From NCBI GenBank assembly GCA_030527015.1, contig JAUNBR010000008.1, positions 1-64,000 on the forward strand: 64,000 bases of DNA, written 5' to 3'. The notes beneath the pieces were generated by a model. That model did not search any database, had not been told where the DNA came from, and saw only the letters and a list, made by a program, of their open reading frames with translations. The DNA comes from Planctomycetia bacterium (GTDB taxonomy: Bacteria; Planctomycetota; Planctomycetia; Pirellulales; Thermoguttaceae). Positions 63,011 to 64,000 of this stretch are shown piece after piece (the stretch's first letter is position 1; each line of letters starts with the position of its first letter). The translations under genes were made by a program, and so were the position numbers.

Positions 63011-63667
63011 ATGATAGGAATGTTTACATTAAAAAATAATCGTTTACTGCTGGTTCTGTTTACGTTAATGATGGCAGGCTGTCAGTGTATGGAACCTTAT
63101 CGTTACGAAGAAGTTTCTTCCGAAGGTTTTTCAGAACCCGTTTCGCAGTACGTGGCGGATGAACCGTGGGGAGGAAATGCGTATGCTCCCAGACAGGGAT
63201 GTGCGAGACATCAGCGGCCGGTTATGCCGCCGTATGACAGGCCATTTCCTCTGGGACAGGTGACGGATGCTCATACGGATACACAGGAAACGAATGCTGA
63301 GGCGGCAAAATTTATTCTGTATGATCATGAATTTCGTGAAACAAAAGAAAAGAATGGCGTGGTCACGACCATGTTAACGCCGGATGGTAAAAAACATTTA
63401 ATGCAGATCGCCATTCGTCTGTCCCAGGTACCGTTCCCGGTGGTGGTGGAAGAATCGGATGATCTGGCGGTGAATGAACTTCGTCGTACGAATGTCGTTC
63501 GGTGGTTATGTGCCTTCCATCAGCTGGAAGAAAATGATCCGCAGCGAGAAGTGATTATGGGACGGGTGGTGATCGCTCCCGCGCTGGAAAATGGATTATC
63601 TGCGGAAGAGGCCGTAAGTGGTCTGATGAGTTCAGGGATGAATTCTTATTCTGGCCAGGTTTATTAA
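63011..63667 (+). CDS. Lipoprotein downstream of the secretin (CpaD-like position)
   Basis: The product of about 218 aa has a lipoprotein signal (LLLVLFTLMMAGCQCM, lipobox MAGC). The mature part has a Pro/Tyr/Arg-rich N-terminal stretch and a C-terminal domain with QIAIRLSQVPFPVVVEESDD, then RRTNVVRWLCAFHQL and VIMGRVVIAPALENGLSAEE. I do not recognise the family with certainty. Its position right after a Tad-type secretin and its lipobox suggest the CpaD-like pilotin role. Start: ATG 63011, with ATG 63020 as an alternative; both have AGGAAA-type sites near. A repeat-like terminator follows at 63806. Confidence 0.75.
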   Translation: MIGMFTLKNNRLLLVLFTLMMAGCQCMEPYRYEEVSSEGFSEPVSQYVADEPWGGNAYAPRQGCARHQRPVMPPYDRPFPLGQVTDAHTDTQETNAEAAKFILYDHEFRETKEKNGVVTTMLTPDGKKHLMQIAIRLSQVPFPVVVEESDDLAVNELRRTNVVRWLCAFHQLEENDPQREVIMGRVVIAPALENGLSAEEAVSGLMSSGMNSYSGQVY

Positions 63668-63690
63668 TTTTCCGGTTTTATTTTACAGTA

Positions 63691-63797
63691 TATACACAGT
63701 TTTCACTTTAAATTTCCGTTTTGTGTGGCTCTGAAAGCAGGCATTTTCTGTGAAGTAAAATGTCGGGAAAGTGGAATTTTATAGTGTATCGGGTATA
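63691..63797 (+). repeat. TPE copy, near consensus
   Basis: TATACACAGTTTTCACTTTA at the left, arms GGCATTTT and AAAATGTC, right end TTTATAGTGTATCGGGTATA. It begins 23 bases after the lipoprotein stop. Confidence 0.93.
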
Positions 63798-63805
63798 AAT
63801 TTTGT

Positions 63806-63841
63806 CAGGCATTTTAGTTTCGCTAAAGTGCCTGTTTTTTT
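63806..63841 (+). terminator. Intrinsic terminator resembling the TPE core hairpin
   Basis: CAGGCATTTTAG (63806-63817) pairs over 12 positions (one G-T) with CTAAAGTGCCTG (63823-63834) around TTTCG, followed by seven T residues. The stem and loop match the minus-orientation TPE core (GGCATTTT, TTTCGCT). It ends the secretin-lipoprotein operon. Confidence 0.88.
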
Positions 63842-63878
63842 ATATTAAACTTCACAGATTTTTTCTTCGAAACGCTAT

Positions 63879-63983
63879 TATACCCGATACATTATAAAAT
63901 TCCGCTTCACCGGCTTTTTTGCTTCGCTGAAAAGCCTGCTTTTAGAGCCGCACAAAACGAAATTTTAAATTGGAACCAGTATA
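63879..63983 (-). repeat. TPE copy with compensated hairpin
   Basis: TATACCCGATACATTATAAA at the left, arms GGCTTTT and AAAAGCC around a TTGCTTCGCTG loop, right end TTGGAACCAGTATA. Confidence 0.94.
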
Positions 63984-64000
63984 TTTTATTTTTTAGCTGC

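Noticed and set aside
1-64000. Transposase, integrase or phage genes that could mobilise the TPE
   Set aside because: None of the long open frames matches such a family, so a mobilising enzyme must be elsewhere if it exists.
1-64000. tRNA, rRNA, tmRNA or RNase P RNA genes
   Set aside because: No T-loop GTTCRANYC context with matching cloverleaf stems or conserved rRNA stretch was found in the gene-free segments read by eye.

Overview
The window looks like a chromosome segment of a planctomycete (phylum Planctomycetota), probably an anaerobic, host-associated lineage. Support comes from the family content rather than from any marker RNA: a small carboxypeptidase-regulatory-like lipoprotein, a hydrazine-synthase-alpha-like PD40/cytochrome protein with an NPCBM domain, a YncE-type propeller fused to a c-type cytochrome, a signal peptidase I with a zinc-ribbon insertion, two GroEL paralogues, a GYF_2 membrane protein, a Tad-type secretin, and an EtfB/EtfA pair of the clostridial type. 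No tRNA, rRNA, CRISPR array, transposase or prophage gene was seen. The phylum is an inference.

Layout. 0.5-8.9 kb: a histone-H1-like DNA-binding protein, a TPR protein, YebC, phosphofructokinase and threonine ammonia-lyase. 9.4-14.6 kb (minus strand): a UvrD-family helicase, a GYF_2 membrane protein and a secreted protein. 15-21.6 kb: a large GH38-like protein, a lipoprotein, a HAD phosphatase and a glycosyltransferase. 22.2-26.8 kb: etfB, etfA and an acyl-CoA dehydrogenase. 27.5-30.6 kb: signal peptidase I coupled to an LptB-like ATPase. 31-35.2 kb: a propeller-cytochrome and two envelope proteins. 35.9-40.7 kb: uxaC, and cysS followed by a nucleoside phosphorylase. 41.4-48.9 kb: a chaperone island of groEL1, groES-groEL2 and dnaJ-grpE. 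50.1-53.8 kb (minus strand): a Cys-rich protein and a GHL10-type glycosidase. 54.9-59 kb: a bifunctional-nuclease-family protein and the HzsA-like protein. 60.3-63.7 kb: a small Cys-rich secreted protein, then a secretin and lipoprotein of a probable Tad pilus system.

The most striking feature is not a gene. Almost every intergenic space holds one or more copies of a roughly 105-bp element, called TPE (TATA-ended palindromic element) here. It has about 26-bp imperfect inverted ends and a central hairpin. I count about 35 well-preserved copies plus many decayed ones, in both orientations. Some are tandem, some nested, some hybrid, and one set is amplified as a 222-278 bp tandem array after grpE. 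They avoid coding sequence but often start a few bases after a stop codon. Compensatory changes in the hairpin suggest that the structure is maintained. No transposase is present, so the family looks like a MITE or REP-like element mobilised in trans.

Other regulatory signals include a close match to a sigma-54 promoter with an upstream palindrome before groEL1, three 13-bp direct repeats before groES, two sigma-70-like promoters and several intrinsic terminators. All family names come from reading the translated sequence; no database search was possible.
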